Positions 8,378-16,121 of a stretch of DNA of 36,959 nucleotides are shown in pieces. The position numbers were made by a program, and so were the translations under genes. A model generated the notes under the pieces. It did no database searches. It worked only from the letters and a program-made list of their open reading frames with translations, and was not told where the DNA came from. Within the stretch, counting starts at the first letter, position 1. Each line of letters opens with the position of its first letter. The DNA is from Novosphingobium sp. (lineage in GTDB: Bacteria > Pseudomonadota > Alphaproteobacteria > Sphingomonadales > Sphingomonadaceae), in assembly GCA_027490345.1 (NCBI GenBank), contig JAIXYF010000489.1, positions 1 through 36,959 of the forward strand, given 5' to 3'.

Positions 8378-8417
8378 CCGGAACGCGATTCGGTGCTTGC
8401 ACCGCATCGCGTTCCGG
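8378..8417. repeat. Long near-perfect hairpin upstream of ptsN
   Basis: Arms 8378-8396 and 8399-8417 are 19 bp each, complementary at 18 of 19 positions, around a 2-base spacer (8397-8398). The arms are rich in CG steps (CCGGAACGCGAT). It lies between hpf and ptsN with no T-run after it, so it is not a typical intrinsic terminator. It may be a REP-like palindrome, an RNA-stabilising hairpin at the hpf 3' end, or a regulator of ptsN. Confidence 0.8.
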
Positions 8418-8473
8418 CGCATTGGCCCCTTCGTATCAAGCGCCTATGCGCATTTTCCGGTATCGCTGGTTCC

Positions 8474-8935
8474 ATGACCGCTCTTTTTTTTTTTTTTTTC
8501 CAGGCGGTGCGCATTCTGCGCGCTGAAACGAAGGCGCAGATCCTCGGTGCGCTCGCGGATTGCTTTGCCGACGTTTACGGACTTGACCGCGCAATGGTGA
8601 TTGAGCGGATCGAAGAGCGCGAAACGCTGGGTAGCACTGGGTTTGGACGTGGGGTGGCAATCCCGCACGCCCGCCTAGAAGGGCTGTCACGTCCGGTTGC
8701 GGTCTTCTTTCGGCTTGAACGCCCGGCCGATTTCGGATCGTCGGATGGCATGCCGGTCGATTGCGTGTTCGGGCTGCTTTCACCCGAACAGGCCGGGGCA
8801 ACGCACTTGCAAGCGCTGGCTGCGATTTCGCGGCTCATGCGGGATGAGCGCATGCATGAGCGATTGATTGCCGCACCCGATGCGGACGCGATCTATGCCT
8901 TGCTCGTCAATGTCATCGACCGCGACGCTGCCTGA
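8474..8935 (+). CDS. ptsN: Nitrogen-PTS regulatory protein EIIA-Ntr
   Basis: PtsN is the terminal phospho-acceptor of the nitrogen phosphotransferase chain (PtsP to NPr to PtsN) and acts by binding regulators such as SpoT, KdpD or TrkA in other bacteria. The 153-residue frame from ATG 8474 contains the EIIA domain with GSTGFGRGVAIPHARLEG (phospho-His65) and a normal C-terminus. The N-terminus is abnormal: codons 4-9 consist of a 16-T homopolymer (8484-8499) giving LFFFFF where homologues have an ordinary helix start. One inserted or deleted T would shift the frame and abolish the domain. The frame is open upstream, but a GTG at 8393 inside the hairpin is not a convincing start. No clear ribosome site precedes ATG 8474. 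Confidence 0.88.
   Translation: MTALFFFFFQAVRILRAETKAQILGALADCFADVYGLDRAMVIERIEERETLGSTGFGRGVAIPHARLEGLSRPVAVFFRLERPADFGSSDGMPVDCVFGLLSPEQAGATHLQALAAISRLMRDERMHERLIAAPDADAIYALLVNVIDRDAA
8484..8499 (+). repeat. T16 homopolymer within the ptsN 5' coding region
   Basis: Sixteen consecutive T residues in GC-rich DNA, in frame in the first ten codons of ptsN. Tracts of this length are typical slippage sites (phase-variable contingency loci). They are also a classic place for sequencing or assembly error. As written, the tract keeps ptsN in frame with the ATG at 8474. Confidence 0.9.
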
Positions 8936-8981
8936 TCCTGCGCCATATGGTGCCAGCCAGCTGCGCCCGACAGATCGGTAA

Positions 8982-9359
8982 ATGAGCGCTGGGCGCCTTC
9001 CTGCAGCACTCGAAGTATCAGCGCTGATTCGCCTTGCGGAAGCTGCGGGCGGCTTTGCCATGGTCCTGCAAAAAGGTGAGCCCGATAGTGGCACTATTCT
9101 GATCGTTCTTCTGGAAAATCAGGGCTTTGGGCAGGCCAACGCTCGATTGTTCGAGCGGTTGCCACGGGCGGACGGAATCCGTGTCTGGACCCTGTCAAAG
9201 GTTCAAGATTCTGAAAACAGAGAAGAATTTGAACGCTATCTGGCACGGCGCATGGCACAAGACCGCGATCTTTGGATCGTTGAACTGACCATCGCGCAGG
9301 GCAAACAGTTTATCTTGAATCTGACACAAAATGAGAACAAAGCAGGATTCATGGGTTGA
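8982..9359 (+). CDS. DUF1491 family protein
   Basis: A 125-residue protein matching the small alphaproteobacterial DUF1491 family, whose function is unknown. Recognisable traits are an N-terminal LPAALEVSALIRLAEAAG helix, a central strand region with GEPDSGTILIVLL, and the RYLARRMAQDRDLWIVEL signature near residues 85-102 (family form: R-x4-DPDLWVVE). There is no signal peptide or membrane segment. The C-terminal 20 residues are unusually AT-rich and polar. ATG 8982 gives the family N-terminus. It lies 46 bp after ptsN on the same strand and may be cotranscribed. DUF1491 genes sit beside ptsN in related genomes by my recollection, but I cannot confirm that here. Confidence 0.8.
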   Translation: MSAGRLPAALEVSALIRLAEAAGGFAMVLQKGEPDSGTILIVLLENQGFGQANARLFERLPRADGIRVWTLSKVQDSENREEFERYLARRMAQDRDLWIVELTIAQGKQFILNLTQNENKAGFMG

Positions 9360-9562
9360 CTTGCTCACGATCCTCTCTAACCGGCCCACTCTGAACCGCG
9401 CGTAGGCAGCGATGGGACGACAGCAAGGTCGTCCTCGCCAGCACGCAGACGGGGGGCAGACGCCAAGGCCTTCGACAGGTTTCTGGCCGTGTGAGGCAAG
9501 CCTTGCCGGACTGAAACTTGCCGCGCCTTGCGCCGACGTTCACCGCCCAATGACGAAGATGA

Positions 9563-10216
9563 ATGAGCCGCCAGTTTCGTATCGCCAGTGCCGTTTGCAT
9601 TGCCGCAAGTTTTGTTACTGTCCTGCTGAGCACCGGTGGATCCGGCGCGAAGGCACAGGATATCCAGATCCCGGTCGCTGAAGCACCCGGATCTTCGGCC
9701 ATCACCGTGGAACCGCATCAAAGCGTGTTCCGGCCTGCCGAACAACCGCTTCCCCAACCCGAGCAGACTGGGCCTGACGCCATCGGCGAAGCCCTGCCGA
9801 GTGCTGTTACGCTGGCGGAACTGATCGTCCGCACACCGCTTCCGGCTTCGTTGACACGAGAAATGGAATGTCTGGCTGGCGCGATCTATTTCGAAGCGCG
9901 CAGTGAAACGCTGGCCGGGCAACTCGCCGTGGGCCGCGTGATCGTGACCCGCGCAGCTTCAGGCCGGTTTCCCAGCTCCTATTGCGGCGTGGTCCATCAG
10001 CCCTCGCAGTTCTCGTTCGTGCGTGGCAACGCCATTCCTGCGGTGAAGCGGGATAGCCATTTTTGGCAGCAGGCCGTGAAGATCGCTCTGATTGCTGATA
10101 GCGGCGCATGGAAAAGCCCCGTGGAGGGCGCCATGTTCTTTCATGCCGCGCACGTGGCGCCGTCCTGGGGGAAGACCCGCATGGCGCGGGTCGACAACCA
10201 CGTCTTCTATCGCTGA
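9563..10216 (+). CDS. Exported SleB-type cell wall hydrolase
   Basis: A 217-residue secreted protein with a hydrophobic signal peptide (residues 8-24, likely cleaved near AKAQ at 29-32). A proline-rich linker leads to a C-terminal Hydrolase_2/SleB domain from about residue 98. The domain opens with ECLAGAIYFEARSE, whose glutamate (Glu111) is the expected catalytic acid of this lytic-transglycosylase-like fold. It continues with GRVIVTRAASGRFPSSYCGVV and FHAAHVAPSW, then the closing NHVFYR. SleB-like enzymes cut peptidoglycan; in Gram-negative bacteria they are involved in wall turnover in the periplasm. The 203 bp upstream contain no gene I can support. It ends convergently with purH across a hairpin at 10224-10254. 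Confidence 0.88.
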   Translation: MSRQFRIASAVCIAASFVTVLLSTGGSGAKAQDIQIPVAEAPGSSAITVEPHQSVFRPAEQPLPQPEQTGPDAIGEALPSAVTLAELIVRTPLPASLTREMECLAGAIYFEARSETLAGQLAVGRVIVTRAASGRFPSSYCGVVHQPSQFSFVRGNAIPAVKRDSHFWQQAVKIALIADSGAWKSPVEGAMFFHAAHVAPSWGKTRMARVDNHVFYR

Positions 10217-10223
10217 AGGTTTT

Positions 10224-10254
10224 GGTGGGTACCGGCCTCTTGCTGGTACCCACC
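10224..10254. terminator. Hairpin between convergent wall hydrolase and purH
   Basis: GGTGGGTACC (10224-10233) and its perfect complement (10245-10254) form a 10-bp stem. It extends inward by three more pairs (one G-T) to leave a 5-base loop, CTCTT. The hairpin lies in the 52-bp gap between two convergent stops, so it probably serves as a bidirectional terminator. The U-tract is weak on both sides. Confidence 0.7.
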
Positions 10255-10268
10255 TGCTATTCTGGGCA

Positions 10269-11861
10269 TCAGTGCCGGAAATGGCGCATCCCGGTAAAGA
10301 CCATGGCAATCCCGGCGGCATCTGCCGCTGCAATCACTTCGTCATCACGAATTGATCCGCCCGGCTGGATCACCGCCGTTGCTCCGGCTTCGACTGCTGC
10401 CAGCAGACCGTCCGCAAAGGGAAAAAACGCGTCTGACGCGACTGCCGAGCCAACCGTGCGTGGGATATCCCAGCCATGCGTTTCCGCGGCTTCCTGCGCT
10501 TTCACCGCCGCGATCCTTGCACTGTCGCGCCGGTTCATCTGGCCCGCGCCGATCCCTGCGGTCACGCCTTCGCGGGCATAGACGATCGCGTTGGACTTGA
10601 CGTGCTTCGCCACCGTCCAGGCGAACCGGCAGTCGGCCAGTTCCTGTGCGGTTGGCTGGCGCTTGGTGACCACTTTAAGCATGTCTTCGGTGAGGATGCC
10701 ATTGTCCCGGTCCTGCACCAGCAGTCCGCCAATGATCGGGACCGTGATGAGGCCGCTGCGCTTGGCCTCGGGGAGCGAGTCGATCAGTAGCAGGCGCAAA
10801 TTCTTCTTGCGGGCGAACACCGCGCGTGCAGTTTCATCCGCGCCAGGGGCCACAACAACTTCGGTGAAGATTTCGCAGATGGCCTCAGCCGTCGGGCCAT
10901 CAAGCGGCCGGTTCAAAGCAACGATGCCCCCGAAGGCCGAGACCGAATCGCAAGCGAGCGCGGCCTGCCAAGCTGCCAGCGGTGTTGCCGCCACGGCCAC
11001 GCCGCAGGGATTGGCGTGTTTGACGATCACCACGGCGGGTTGATCCGTGCCGAACTCGGCCATCAGTTCAAGTGCCGCGTTGGCGTCGTTGTAATTGTTG
11101 TAGGACAGTTCCTTGCCTTGCAGTTGCCGGGCCTGGGGCAGGCCGCTGACGCCGCTGCCTTGCGCGGGCACATAGAGCGCGGCGCTTTGATGCGGGTTCT
11201 CACCGTAACGCAGGGCCGAGACGAGCTTGCTGGCGCCGAGCAGAGTGGCGGGGAAGTGGTGTTGCTGGTCGGTCAGCGCAAACCATTGTGCTATGGCCGC
11301 ATCATAGGCTGCCGTAGCGGCAAAGGCCTTGGCCGCCATCGCCTTGCGAAAATCGAGCGTGGTGGCCCCGCCGCTGCGGTCCATCGCCTCTGCCAGCGCC
11401 GCATAATCAGCCGGGTCCGTCACAATGGTCACATAGCGATGGTTCTTGGCCGCAGAGCGCACCATCGAAGGGCCGCCGATGTCGATGTTCTCGATCACTT
11501 CGTCGCGCTCTGCGCCCTTGGCCACCGTGGCGGTGAACGGATAGAGGTTTACGACTACCAGATCGATTGCGCCGATGGCGTGCTCTGCCATTGCGGCAGC
11601 ATGAGCGGCATCATCGCGCACGGCCAGCAGGCCGCCATGCACTTTGGGATGGAGCGTCTTGACCCGGCCATCCATCATTTCGGGGAAGCCGGTCAGTTCA
11701 GAGATATCGCGTACGGCCAGACCGGCCTCACGCAGGGCCGCCGCGGTCCCGCCGGTCGAAACAAGCTCGACGCCATGCGCGGCAAGGGCGCTGCCGAGCT
11801 CTACAAGGCCGCTTTTATCGGACACTGAAAGCAGCGCCCGCTTGATCGTTACGTCAGTCAC
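10269..11861 (-). CDS. purH: Bifunctional AICAR transformylase / IMP cyclohydrolase
   Basis: PurH does the last two steps of IMP synthesis: formylation of AICAR by 10-formyl-THF, then ring closure. The 530-residue protein has an N-terminal MGS-like cyclohydrolase domain (residues 1-150; LLSVSDKSGLVELGSAL, STGGTAAAL, GRVKTLHPKVHGGLL, VVVNLYPF). A C-terminal transformylase domain follows (LRYGENPHQSAALY, LSYNNYNDANAAL, VIVKHANPCGVA, IGAGQMNRRDSARIA, QPGGSIRDDEVI). Length is normal. It is the last gene of a leftward rpe-heparinase-purH set, 15 bp from the heparinase-like gene, and ends at a shared terminator with the wall hydrolase. Confidence 0.98.
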   Translation of the reverse strand: MTDVTIKRALLSVSDKSGLVELGSALAAHGVELVSTGGTAAALREAGLAVRDISELTGFPEMMDGRVKTLHPKVHGGLLAVRDDAAHAAAMAEHAIGAIDLVVVNLYPFTATVAKGAERDEVIENIDIGGPSMVRSAAKNHRYVTIVTDPADYAALAEAMDRSGGATTLDFRKAMAAKAFAATAAYDAAIAQWFALTDQQHHFPATLLGASKLVSALRYGENPHQSAALYVPAQGSGVSGLPQARQLQGKELSYNNYNDANAALELMAEFGTDQPAVVIVKHANPCGVAVAATPLAAWQAALACDSVSAFGGIVALNRPLDGPTAEAICEIFTEVVVAPGADETARAVFARKKNLRLLLIDSLPEAKRSGLITVPIIGGLLVQDRDNGILTEDMLKVVTKRQPTAQELADCRFAWTVAKHVKSNAIVYAREGVTAGIGAGQMNRRDSARIAAVKAQEAAETHGWDIPRTVGSAVASDAFFPFADGLLAAVEAGATAVIQPGGSIRDDEVIAAADAAGIAMVFTGMRHFRH

Positions 11862-11876
11862 GTTGAAGAATCCTGT

Positions 11877-13799
11877 CTAGCGCATCTTCTTGAGCAGCCA
11901 CGAGAACACCTCGCCGCTGCGGGGGATCTTGGCGGAAATGACCAGTTGGCGCGCTGCGAGCGGGCGGCCCATGCTATCGGCCCAGATACTTTCCTCAAGC
12001 GTCACCGGATCGCGGCCCGAGCGGAATTGCCAGAGACTGCCATCGGGCAGGGCCAACGTGACGCCAAGCCCGTCGCGGCCCTGCGCAAGCTCGATATGAG
12101 GGCCAAGGTGGAAGCGCAAGGCTACGCCGATCATCCCTCGCTTGCCGCGCCGCCCGGTGGGCACCAGCAAATCTTCGCCGCGCAGTTCGCTGCCATCGTC
12201 GCGCAGGATCAGGATGCGGCGGTGGGTGAGGCCGTAGCGCGCGACATAGCCATTATGGCTGGCCTCGATCCGCGTTGCTCCCGCGCCTTCGCCGGTCAAT
12301 ATCCGCCGGTCTACCTCCACTTCCGAGACGCCGGCGCCAAGCTTGCCATTAATGAGAACGGCAGTGGAATTGAAATCGTCGATTGCGAGGGTCGAGTGCG
12401 CTGCGGTTGCGCGCAAACCCTGCGCGAGGCGCAAGGGGATCAGGCCCCCAGCAAACGCGGCGCCGCCGCAATTGACGATGAGTCGTTCGGCGCCCTGGCT
12501 AAACTCGAACGCCAGCGTGGAGGCGCAGCCATCGCGTGCATGGCGGGCCAGCGGCGGGGGTGCGGCATCGAATTGGAGAACGGTCTTGCCCGCGCTGACT
12601 CGCTGGTAGCCCCAGTGGCGTGCATCGCGGAGCGGCCGCGTGCGAACGCCGCTTGCTTTTATCAATCCGGCGATCCGGTCTGACGAAACAGCACCGGCGC
12701 CTTGCCATGACCCGAGTCCGCCATCGCCGTGCTGCAATGTCAGCAAGGGGGGAACCAGAAGCTCGAGGATCGCATCGATCTGGGGCGGTGGTGTGCTGCG
12801 CACGGCAGCATAGCAGGCGCGCAGCTCAACCAGCAGCTCAATCACCTCGATCTGGCCAAGCGGGCTGCGCGAAAGCACGCCGCCATCATCACTGACCAGA
12901 TCGCCGAGGGCGCGGATCAGCTTGCCCTCGCCATAGAGCCGGCGGGAACGGCCTTCGGCGAGCAGCAGCCCGGCAGCGGTGATGGCGGTCCACCCCGCCA
13001 CTTCGGCAAGCGTGTCTTCTGCCCGCCCGGCATGGCGATCCAGCCAGCGTGCAGTATCTTCGAACGTGGTGAGCACACGCGCCCGCAACTTTCGGTCCTG
13101 ACTGGACAGAAGCAGCGGCGCGTGGACCAGCCAGTTGAGCAGACGGTGCCCGGTATTGCCGATGGCCCATGCCGGACCGGCGCCAGGGCCCGGGTTGGCA
13201 GCCAGCCAAGCAGCAAAGATGCGTTCGGCGACCGGAACACCCTGCTGGCGGGCGGCGCAACTTGCCAGATCGCCCAGCCAGCCAAAGCCATGGACCAGCC
13301 GTTCGAACGGCGGAGACAGGCGCGGGCCGGAAAACTCGGTATCGACGATGGCCAGCTTGACGCCATGAAGCAGGAAATGCCCTGCCCTGAGTGCTGTGCC
13401 CGAAGCGGGATCACCAGTCAGTGGGCTGGCTACCGTTGCGGTCAGGCGGGGGCGGCTGCGCTTGCGAAAGGGATTCAGCGCGGAAGACGGCAGGCCAAGA
13501 CCATATGCGAGGCGGATCAACCGCTCGCCGGCGCTGACCTGCGGCGGCGAAAAATCGGCTATTGCCAGAGCGCGGCCGGGTTCCAGCGGCAGCACATCCG
13601 AATCGGCTGAAATGCCCGCTGTCTGTGCTTCAAGGAAGGGCTGGCTTTCCTTGTGCGGGTCGATGACCAGCGGTTCCAGGCCCCGAGTTAGCGGGAGCGC
13701 CTTACGCTGCGCGCCTTGATCGACCGACGGATCCGCTGCAGACCCAAGAACCGCACCCTTGTCCCGGGCATCGCGTGATCCGGGGTGTATACCCGCCAT
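11877..13799 (-). CDS. Heparinase II/III-family protein
   Basis: A 640-residue protein of the heparinase II/III family (polysaccharide lyase-like, alpha/alpha toroid plus beta-sandwich). The toroid part (residues about 160-340) contains GNTGHRLLNWLVHAPLLLSS and DDGGVLSRSPLGQIEVI. The C-terminal beta domain has NCGGAAFAGGLIPLRLAQG, HSTLAIDDFNSTAV and SHNGYVARYGLTHRRILIL, which match the heparinase_II_III signature (GxxHxHxD-like region replaced by HSTLAIDD). No signal peptide is visible from this start. Natural substrate is unknown; roles in exopolysaccharide or peptidoglycan metabolism are inferred for such alphaproteobacterial genes. The frame extends 50 codons into rpe; I chose ATG 13799, four bases after the rpe stop. 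It is probably translated coupled to rpe. Confidence 0.85.
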   Translation of the reverse strand: MAGIHPGSRDARDKGAVLGSAADPSVDQGAQRKALPLTRGLEPLVIDPHKESQPFLEAQTAGISADSDVLPLEPGRALAIADFSPPQVSAGERLIRLAYGLGLPSSALNPFRKRSRPRLTATVASPLTGDPASGTALRAGHFLLHGVKLAIVDTEFSGPRLSPPFERLVHGFGWLGDLASCAARQQGVPVAERIFAAWLAANPGPGAGPAWAIGNTGHRLLNWLVHAPLLLSSQDRKLRARVLTTFEDTARWLDRHAGRAEDTLAEVAGWTAITAAGLLLAEGRSRRLYGEGKLIRALGDLVSDDGGVLSRSPLGQIEVIELLVELRACYAAVRSTPPPQIDAILELLVPPLLTLQHGDGGLGSWQGAGAVSSDRIAGLIKASGVRTRPLRDARHWGYQRVSAGKTVLQFDAAPPPLARHARDGCASTLAFEFSQGAERLIVNCGGAAFAGGLIPLRLAQGLRATAAHSTLAIDDFNSTAVLINGKLGAGVSEVEVDRRILTGEGAGATRIEASHNGYVARYGLTHRRILILRDDGSELRGEDLLVPTGRRGKRGMIGVALRFHLGPHIELAQGRDGLGVTLALPDGSLWQFRSGRDPVTLEESIWADSMGRPLAARQLVISAKIPRSGEVFSWLLKKMR

Positions 13800-13803
13800 C
13801 GTC

Positions 13804-14466
13804 TCAGTCAAAGCCTTTGAGGGCGGCGATATTGGCGCTGTAGCAAGCGGCACCGCCCTTGAACGATGCCGTGCCTGCGACCAGCACATCGGCGCCCGCA
13901 TCGCAGCATTGCCGGGCCGTGGTGGTATCGACCCCGCCATCGACTTCAAGCTGGATGGTGCGACCCGTCTTGTCGATCATCTTGCGGATCGCTTCAATCT
14001 TGCGCATCTGGCTGGCAATGAAACTTTGCCCGCCGAAGCCGGGATTGACGCTCATGACCAGGACCAGATCGATCTCGTCGATCAGGTAATCGAGCGTCTT
14101 GGCGGGCGTTGCGGGATTGAGTGCAATTCCCGCCTTCTTGCCCAGCGTGTGGATGGCCTGGACCGTGCGGTGGATATGCGGGCCAGCTTCCGGATGCACA
14201 GTGATGATATCTGCACCGGCCGAGGCGAACGCTTCGAGATATACATCCACCGGTGCAACCATGAGGTGCACGTCGAACGGTTTTGCGCTGTGCGGCCGCA
14301 GCGCCTTGACGACGCCCGGACCGATGGTGATGTTCGGCACGAAGTGGCCATCCATCACATCGATATGGATCCAGTCGGCACCCGCCTCATCGATTGCTCG
14401 CACTTCTTCGCCAAGCCGGGCAAAATCGGCAGAAAGGATTGAGGGGGCAATCAGCGGCGCAGCCAT
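13804..14466 (-). CDS. rpe: Ribulose-phosphate 3-epimerase
   Basis: Rpe interconverts ribulose 5-phosphate and xylulose 5-phosphate in the pentose phosphate pathway. The 220-residue TIM barrel shows PLIAPSILSADFARLGEE, the metal-binding HIDVMDGHFVPN, FDVHLMVAPVD, VMSVNPGFGGQSFI, and EVDGGVDTTTARQCCDAGADVLVAGTA. All catalytic Asp and His ligands (SxxDF, HxDxMDG, DxHLM, xVDGG) are present. I took ATG 14466 (MAAPLIAPSIL), because the upstream alternative is a TTG adding five non-conserved residues. It is the first gene of the leftward rpe-heparinase-purH set. The promoter must be in the 320-bp divergent gap before the DUF2141 gene. Confidence 0.97.
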   Translation of the reverse strand: MAAPLIAPSILSADFARLGEEVRAIDEAGADWIHIDVMDGHFVPNITIGPGVVKALRPHSAKPFDVHLMVAPVDVYLEAFASAGADIITVHPEAGPHIHRTVQAIHTLGKKAGIALNPATPAKTLDYLIDEIDLVLVMSVNPGFGGQSFIASQMRKIEAIRKMIDKTGRTIQLEVDGGVDTTTARQCCDAGADVLVAGTASFKGGAACYSANIAALKGFD

Positions 14467-14786
14467 CACGAAAACTCGCAAACTGGAATCAAATCAGGTC
14501 CGCACAAATCAGGATCGCACTCTGGCGCGCACGGAGGCATCTATGTCGTGTTTGTGAATACCGGCGGCGAATCGGCGGAACAAGCGCAGTTGCCTCGCTT
14601 TTCCACACGCAATGTCCCTATTTGCGGCCGTTTCGGCGCAAAGCCGGACCAAGTTTGGGCGATCCTCCGCACGCTTGCCAAAAGGGCAGGCGAAAGGTTG
14701 GTCTTGCCGAACCGGCCCCGACACGACTATTCCCGGGATACACCGCGTAGTATCGCCAAGGTGAAGGCGCTTTCGGGAAGAATGCC
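14467..14786. promoter_or_regulatory. Divergent intergenic region, rpe / DUF2141
   Basis: A 320-bp gap with outward genes on both sides, so it should hold promoters for both. I see no convincing coding sequence: the short frames here lack family motifs and ribosome sites. I also see no tRNA and no strong repeat or hairpin. No clear sigma-70 boxes could be assigned. Confidence 0.5.
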
Positions 14787-15275
14787 ATGATTTTGCCGAA
14801 GTTGCGCCATGCCGCAGCCGTCGCGCTGGGATTGTTCGTTGCGCATGGAACTCTTGCATCGTCGGCCCGTGCGGCCCCAGCTTGCATCGGGCCGGCCAGT
14901 GAGACGTGGATCAATCTCACGATCGACCGGGTGCGAAACGGCAAGGGGTTGATCACTGCCACGCTTTATCCGAACGAGCCCACGCGCTTTCTCGTCAAGA
15001 ATGGCTCGTTATACGTGGCAAGCACGCAGGCGGCGGCAGGCCAGACTCGTTTCTGCCTGTTTGTTCCCCGTCCGGGTACCTATGCCATAGCGATCTACCA
15101 TGACGAGGATTCCTCCGGCACGATCAACCGCGGCGGATTGTTCGGCATTCCGAGTGAAGCGGTGGGTTTTTCCAACAACCCCACGATCTTGTTCGGCCCG
15201 CCTGCGCTCCGGTCGGTTGCTTTCAAGGTCGACAGCGCCAATCAGGCGATGACCATCAGGCTCAAGAAATTTTGA
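14787..15275 (+). CDS. Exported DUF2141 family protein
   Basis: A 162-residue secreted protein. A basic start and hydrophobic stretch (residues 8-25) end in SSARAAP, a plausible signal peptidase I site near residue 30. The mature part fits DUF2141 (COG4704), a small beta-rich domain of unknown function. It shows GLITATLYPNEPTRFL, CLFVPRPGTYAIAIYHDEDSSGTINRGGLFGIPSEAVGFSNNP, which contains the family's HDxNxNGxxDxxxxGxPxEGxGFSxN-type stretch, and a hydrophobic C-terminal strand. GGGAAGAA lies before the ATG. It ends 9 bp from the convergent cytidylyltransferase. Likely location is periplasm or outer membrane surface; no function is known. Confidence 0.88.
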   Translation: MILPKLRHAAAVALGLFVAHGTLASSARAAPACIGPASETWINLTIDRVRNGKGLITATLYPNEPTRFLVKNGSLYVASTQAAAGQTRFCLFVPRPGTYAIAIYHDEDSSGTINRGGLFGIPSEAVGFSNNPTILFGPPALRSVAFKVDSANQAMTIRLKKF

Positions 15276-15284
15276 CCCGACCGG

Positions 15285-16025
15285 TCAGCTGACAGCAAAC
15301 GCTGCAGCGAGGTGACGCGGCGCCAGCTCTTCGGCTAGCGCGTGCGCGCGGGGATCATCCACGTCCATCCACCACGCGCCTCTGATCTCGTGGGTCGCGG
15401 CACGGCCCCTGTCTGCCAGCCACTGCATGCCATCGGAAAGACTGCCTGACTTGCCCAACGCAATGGCTGCGCCGATGGCTTCGGCCAAACGGGGCGTTGC
15501 GAGGAACGCGCCGCAATCGACCGCGTCCCATGCTGTAATCGTCTTGCCAATGGCCGTGATGAACCCGCTTTCATCGGTTTGCACCCAAGTTGCATCGTCC
15601 GGATCGATGAGGGGATTGGCTGTCCACCGGTCAATGGCCAGCGTCACATCGCGGGTTGCGCTTCCCGTCGCCAGAAGCGCCGCAAGCATGGAGCTTTCGA
15701 ACATGTGGTCGGCCATCATCAGCAGATAATCTCCGTGGCACAAGGCTGCACCGGCCATGACCGAATGGCCGTTGGGCTTGCTCCAGTCGGCAACCCGAAT
15801 CGTCTCCACGGTGACGGCAACACGCCGCGCCAGGCCGGCAAGAAACGCTTCGACTTCATCAGCCCGGTGACCGGTGACCACGACCACCCGCGTGACTCCT
15901 GCAGCGGCAGCCTGGCGGATCCCGATCTCGATCAGCGGGACGCCGCACACGGGCGTCAGCGGCTTCGACGGTGAGAGTGAGGCCAGCCTGCTGCCATATC
16001 CTGCGGCAATGATCACGGCATCCAT
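15285..16025 (-). CDS. NTP transferase, probable CTP:inositol-1-phosphate cytidylyltransferase
   Basis: A 246-residue nucleotidyltransferase-fold protein. The nucleotide-binding start AVIIAAGYGSRLASLSPSKP carries the GxGxR and SKP motifs of sugar-phosphate nucleotidylyltransferases. VVVVTGHRADEVEAFL, SKPNGHSVMAGAAL and LLMMADHMFESSML follow; the NGxS and DH motifs are features of the IPCT domain of archaeal IPCT/DIPPS enzymes. IPCT makes CDP-inositol from CTP and inositol 1-phosphate. The neighbour directly upstream (96 bp) is inositol-1-phosphate synthase, which makes exactly that substrate, and this context drives the call. ATG 16025 has GAGGA at good spacing. Alternatives are a generic sugar-phosphate cytidylyl- or uridylyltransferase. 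Fold is certain; substrate is inferred. Confidence 0.75.
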   Translation of the reverse strand: MDAVIIAAGYGSRLASLSPSKPLTPVCGVPLIEIGIRQAAAAGVTRVVVVTGHRADEVEAFLAGLARRVAVTVETIRVADWSKPNGHSVMAGAALCHGDYLLMMADHMFESSMLAALLATGSATRDVTLAIDRWTANPLIDPDDATWVQTDESGFITAIGKTITAWDAVDCGAFLATPRLAEAIGAAIALGKSGSLSDGMQWLADRGRAATHEIRGAWWMDVDDPRAHALAEELAPRHLAAAFAVS

Positions 16026-16070
16026 CGGTGGGATCCTCTGTTCGGGCCGGTGGGCGGCCCGCAAACGAAC

Positions 16071-16098
16071 GGCGCCGGCCCCGCAAAGGACCGGCGCC
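16071..16098 (-). terminator. Hairpin between inositol-phosphate synthase and cytidylyltransferase
   Basis: GGCGCCGG at 16071-16078 pairs perfectly with 16091-16098 around a 12-base loop. In the leftward direction it follows the synthase stop by 23 bp and is followed by a weakly T-containing stretch (GTTCGTTTG). It may attenuate rather than end transcription, lowering cytidylyltransferase expression relative to synthase. Confidence 0.5.
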
Positions 16099-16121
16099 GC
16101 CAGTTTTCCGTTATCGGACGC

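Noticed and set aside
14509..14859. 116-codon minus-strand frame in the rpe-DUF2141 gap
   Set aside because: It overlaps the start of the DUF2141 gene, has no ribosome site and no recognisable domain.
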